Shown here: positions 61,837-64,000 of the stretch, piece by piece
Layout of the letters: each line of letters opens with the position of its first letter
Numbering within the stretch: the first letter of the stretch is position 1
NCBI GenBank assembly: GCA_965227315.1
Contig: OZ245737.1
Location: 3,410,001 to 3,474,000, forward strand
Direction of reading: 5' to 3'
DNA length: 64,000 bases
Origin: JANQHS01 sp965227315
GTDB lineage: Bacteria; Bacteroidota; Bacteroidia; Cytophagales; CCMP332
Program-made: the position numbers and the translations under genes
Notes under the pieces: model-generated
Seen by the model: the letters and a program-made list of their open reading frames with translations, nothing else
Told to the model about the DNA's origin: nothing
Databases searched by the model: none

Positions 61837-62642
61837 AAAGACTATTGACCATATCGATATTGGTGGCTCAACTGCTTTTCCTGGCTTCATATTCCCGGGC
61901 CGAATCGACTCCGGATAAGTGCTTTTCTCATAGCAATGGTCTCTGGCTGGGGTTATATACCAAGTACAGGCTCAGCAAAAAGGTCTTCTACTATGGTGAG
62001 TATCATTTTAGAAGAAGAAATAATTTCATTGAGGATATGGCTCAGATATATCTCAGGTTTGGGGCATTGTACCTGGTCAACAACAAGATCTCAGTGACCC
62101 TGGGTATCGTTACACCTTTTTACTGGGCTCCCGATCAGGATGCTCCAAATATTGACCCCGTGGTCAATCAGTTTAGGTTCTGGGAACAATTGCTGCTGGT
62201 TCAGCCGATGGGAAGAACCAAGCTTTATCACCAATACCGTTTGGAGCAAAGGTGGAAAAGGGATTATGAGAAGGGATCCAGTTTTTATCTGGACTGGAGA
62301 TTCCGATATAAGGTTTCTGTCTACTACCCATTGAACAACAAGCATTTTGTACCCAAAACATTTTTCTTATCGCCCTATGCGGAACTGTTCTTCCAGGCGG
62401 GACCAAAAGTGAAATACAATTACTTTGAGGATTTCAGGTTGTTCTTTGGCCTGGGTTATATCCTAAACCAGCATTTTCAGTTCCAGGCTGGTTATATGAT
62501 GACCTTTCGACATAATGGTTCCCCTTATCATTACGAGTTCCGGCATATTCCCAGGATTTCGGTATATCACACCTTTGACTTCTTCAAGAGAAAGCATGAT
62601 CTTGATAAACAGCGCTCGATGATCCTCAGCAACGAATTCTAA
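61833..62642 (+). CDS. DUF2490-family outer membrane protein (second copy)
   Basis: 269 residues. Signal peptide MKRLLTISILVAQLLFLASY to SRA, then barrel strands (NGLWLGLYTKYRLSKKVFYY, YLRFGALYLVNNKISVTLGI, YHQYRLEQRWKRDYEKGSSF, WRFRYKVSVYYPL, FRLFFGLGYILNQHFQFQAG). The FYYGEYHFRRRNNFIEDMAQ block is characteristic of DUF2490. Shares only family-level similarity with the protein at 52154-52924. Coupled to the MORN-like gene. Stop shares CTAA with the convergent cytochrome gene. Confidence 0.88.
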   Translation: MKRLLTISILVAQLLFLASYSRAESTPDKCFSHSNGLWLGLYTKYRLSKKVFYYGEYHFRRRNNFIEDMAQIYLRFGALYLVNNKISVTLGIVTPFYWAPDQDAPNIDPVVNQFRFWEQLLLVQPMGRTKLYHQYRLEQRWKRDYEKGSSFYLDWRFRYKVSVYYPLNNKHFVPKTFFLSPYAELFFQAGPKVKYNYFEDFRLFFGLGYILNQHFQFQAGYMMTFRHNGSPYHYEFRHIPRISVYHTFDFFKRKHDLDKQRSMILSNEF

Positions 62643-64000
62643 CCGGTCAGGTCCCGGTTTATCATTTCCAGCAGCGCATTTCCATCCCTTGAGGTGGGCT
62701 CGATCCTGAGGCCCTTTATGATGATCTCCTTCGCTTCCCAGAGCTCTGAATTTTGATATTTGATATAGGCCAGATTATAATAATAGCGGAAAACCTCGCC
62801 ATCCTTTTCGATGGCTGTTTCGAGATCCTCGCCTGCAGATTCTAACTGATTCATTTCTGCCTTAAGCAGTCCCCGAAGGTAATATCCCTGAGCATAATCC
62901 GGTTCAAGGTTTATTAGTTTGTTCAGGGTTGTTAAGGCTTTTTCATTTTCCCCGTTCAGGTTATATGAGGTTGCCAGATTGCCATAGCCCTGTGATAGCA
63001 ATGGGTCCATTTTCAGAGCAACCTCATATTGGTGAATAGCATTCGGGTATTCCCCCTTTTGGAAATGGTAATCACCAAGTTGTAGTCTTCCCAAAGGGAA
63101 ATCGGCATTGGCAGAAAGCATTTCCTCAAGTTCAAAAAGCCCCTTTCCTATAAGTTCCTGATCCTGGGGTTTAAGGGTGTTCAGGTTTTGATCGGTAACC
63201 AACTGTGCCGCATGGATGCGAACCAACCTGGTTTCGTCTTTCAGAAGATTCAAGGCCACCGCGACCCTCTCGTTTGCTGCATAATCCCTGAAATACCCGG
63301 CGGCCTGCGACCGGATCAATGCTGAGGAGTCTTTCAGTAAATTGATCATCAGCTTCATTTCGGCCTGATCCCGGTTTTTTTCGTAATTGTTCAAAACAGT
63401 CGCTCTTGCGATAGCGGGCTTGGTCTTATCGACTATAAACCTGTATATCTTTAGTTTCTCTGATTGGGAAAGCCTTTGCTTACCCGAGAGGGTTAGGTAG
63501 TCCGAGGAATTTTCTACTCTTTCTTTTCCGTACCATTTTTCAATCCAGCCTGCTGCCCATTCATTGCTTTTTTGTGAATGACAGTTATTGCAGGCATTCG
63601 GGGTGCCATATTCGATACTTTGGTCAGGTCGTGGAATGCGAAAGCTATGATCCCGGCGAAAATCATTGACCATATAGTTTTTCCCCGTCATGTGACAATT
63701 CACACATTCCGTTGCTTCGGTGGATAGAGGGTGGAAGTGGTGATCCTGACTACCATAGGATTGATCATGGCATTGATAACATAAATTGTTACCTATAGCC
63801 AGTAGTTGTAGATTATGAGGGTTGTGGCAATCGGAACACATGACATTCTCATGGAACATCCTGCTTTGCAGGAATGAGCCCAGCACATAGTCCTCTTCCA
63901 TGATCTGACCATCAGGGTGATAATACTGCTGATCAAGGTCCTGGATCATGAACTGATCTTCAAAGGGAAGGCCCGGTTTCATATTAGACGTGAGTTTGAC
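62639..64000 (-). CDS. Multiheme c-type cytochrome with HEAT and TPR repeats, N-terminally truncated by window edge
   Basis: At least 453 visible residues; the frame stays open to the window edge, so ATG 63982 is probably internal and the N-terminus with signal peptide and further heme motifs is missing. Four CxxCH motifs are seen: CSDCH, CYQCH, CVNCH and CNNCH, all within the first about 145 visible residues. Next comes a HEAT-like stretch (AEMKLMINLLKDSSALIRSQ) and then TPR units (ADFPLGRLQLGDYHFQKGEY, PDYAQGYYLRGLLKAEMNQL). This layout fits NrfA/cytochrome c554-like electron carriers in the periplasm. Partner unknown. Confidence 0.9.
   Translation of the reverse strand, partial: VKLTSNMKPGLPFEDQFMIQDLDQQYYHPDGQIMEEDYVLGSFLQSRMFHENVMCSDCHNPHNLQLLAIGNNLCYQCHDQSYGSQDHHFHPLSTEATECVNCHMTGKNYMVNDFRRDHSFRIPRPDQSIEYGTPNACNNCHSQKSNEWAAGWIEKWYGKERVENSSDYLTLSGKQRLSQSEKLKIYRFIVDKTKPAIARATVLNNYEKNRDQAEMKLMINLLKDSSALIRSQAAGYFRDYAANERVAVALNLLKDETRLVRIHAAQLVTDQNLNTLKPQDQELIGKGLFELEEMLSANADFPLGRLQLGDYHFQKGEYPNAIHQYEVALKMDPLLSQGYGNLATSYNLNGENEKALTTLNKLINLEPDYAQGYYLRGLLKAEMNQLESAGEDLETAIEKDGEVFRYYYNLAYIKYQNSELWEAKEIIIKGLRIEPTSRDGNALLEMINRDLTG

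Noticed and set aside
1..64000. CRISPR arrays, insertion sequences, toxin-antitoxin or restriction systems
   Set aside because: No regular direct repeats with spacers, no transposase or integrase domain, and no defence-type gene pairs were found on reading both strands.

Overview
The window is chromosomal DNA from a member of the Bacteroidota. The evidence is a type IX secretion C-terminal sorting domain (7185-9308), several promoters of the phylum-specific form TTTG-N19/20-TAnnTTTG, families largely confined to the phylum (DUF4421, repeated DUF2490 proteins), a transketolase split into two subunits, and the lack of Shine-Dalgarno sequences. Order or genus cannot be fixed from sequence reading alone. 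Gene density is very high: six of eight convergent gene pairs share their stop codons in a 4-bp CTAA/CTAG overlap, and many same-strand genes are joined by ATGA, GTGA, TTGA or similar overlaps.

Region 1 (1-25,881, all + strand) is one long surface-polysaccharide locus, cut by the left edge inside an asparagine synthetase. It holds six GT4 and two clear GT2 glycosyltransferases, one further putative transferase, an O-antigen polymerase/ligase, two sulfotransferases, three GNAT/FemAB-type acyltransferases, a hexapeptide acetyltransferase, a polysaccharide-deacetylase-like protein, two methyltransferases, a PaaK-like adenylate-forming enzyme, a DegT aminotransferase, the initiating sugar transferase and an SDR. 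A large T9SS-secreted repeat protein sits inside it. The product is probably a heavily decorated (sulfated, acylated, amidated) capsule, O-antigen or exopolysaccharide. Flippase and outer-membrane export genes are not seen and may lie upstream. Start codons are unusual here: 8 of 25 genes appear to use TTG, 5 GTG, and two seem to lack any canonical start.

Region 2 (25,883-30,179) has a membrane SH3 protein, tRNA-Lys(UUU) with a good promoter and terminator, a 117-bp tandem duplication that includes the tRNA 3' end, and an operon in which a von Willebrand A protein gene sits between the two transketolase halves.

Region 3 (30,220-44,258) is mainly housekeeping: Bcp peroxiredoxin, an M23 peptidase, an FAH-family enzyme, a small CxxC lipoprotein, a DEDDh exonuclease, Mpl, replicative helicase DnaB, EtfBA, a bifunctional-nuclease-family protein, a CNT nucleoside transporter, citrate synthase and a prohibitin-like SPFH protein.

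Region 4 (43,551-48,138) is a compact biosynthetic cluster: type III polyketide synthase, methyltransferase, UbiA prenyltransferase, FAD-dependent oxidoreductase and a TPR protein. It plausibly makes a membrane-associated prenylated or reduced polyketide of unknown structure.

Region 5 (48,249-64,000) holds envelope and membrane proteins: lipoproteins (including a tandem paralogous pair), a DASS transporter, DUF4421, DUF2141 and two DUF2490 proteins, a small outer-membrane barrel candidate, a DoxX-like membrane protein, a fatty acid desaturase, a giant AsmA-like protein, a MORN-like repeat protein, and a multiheme cytochrome with HEAT and TPR repeats that runs off the right edge.
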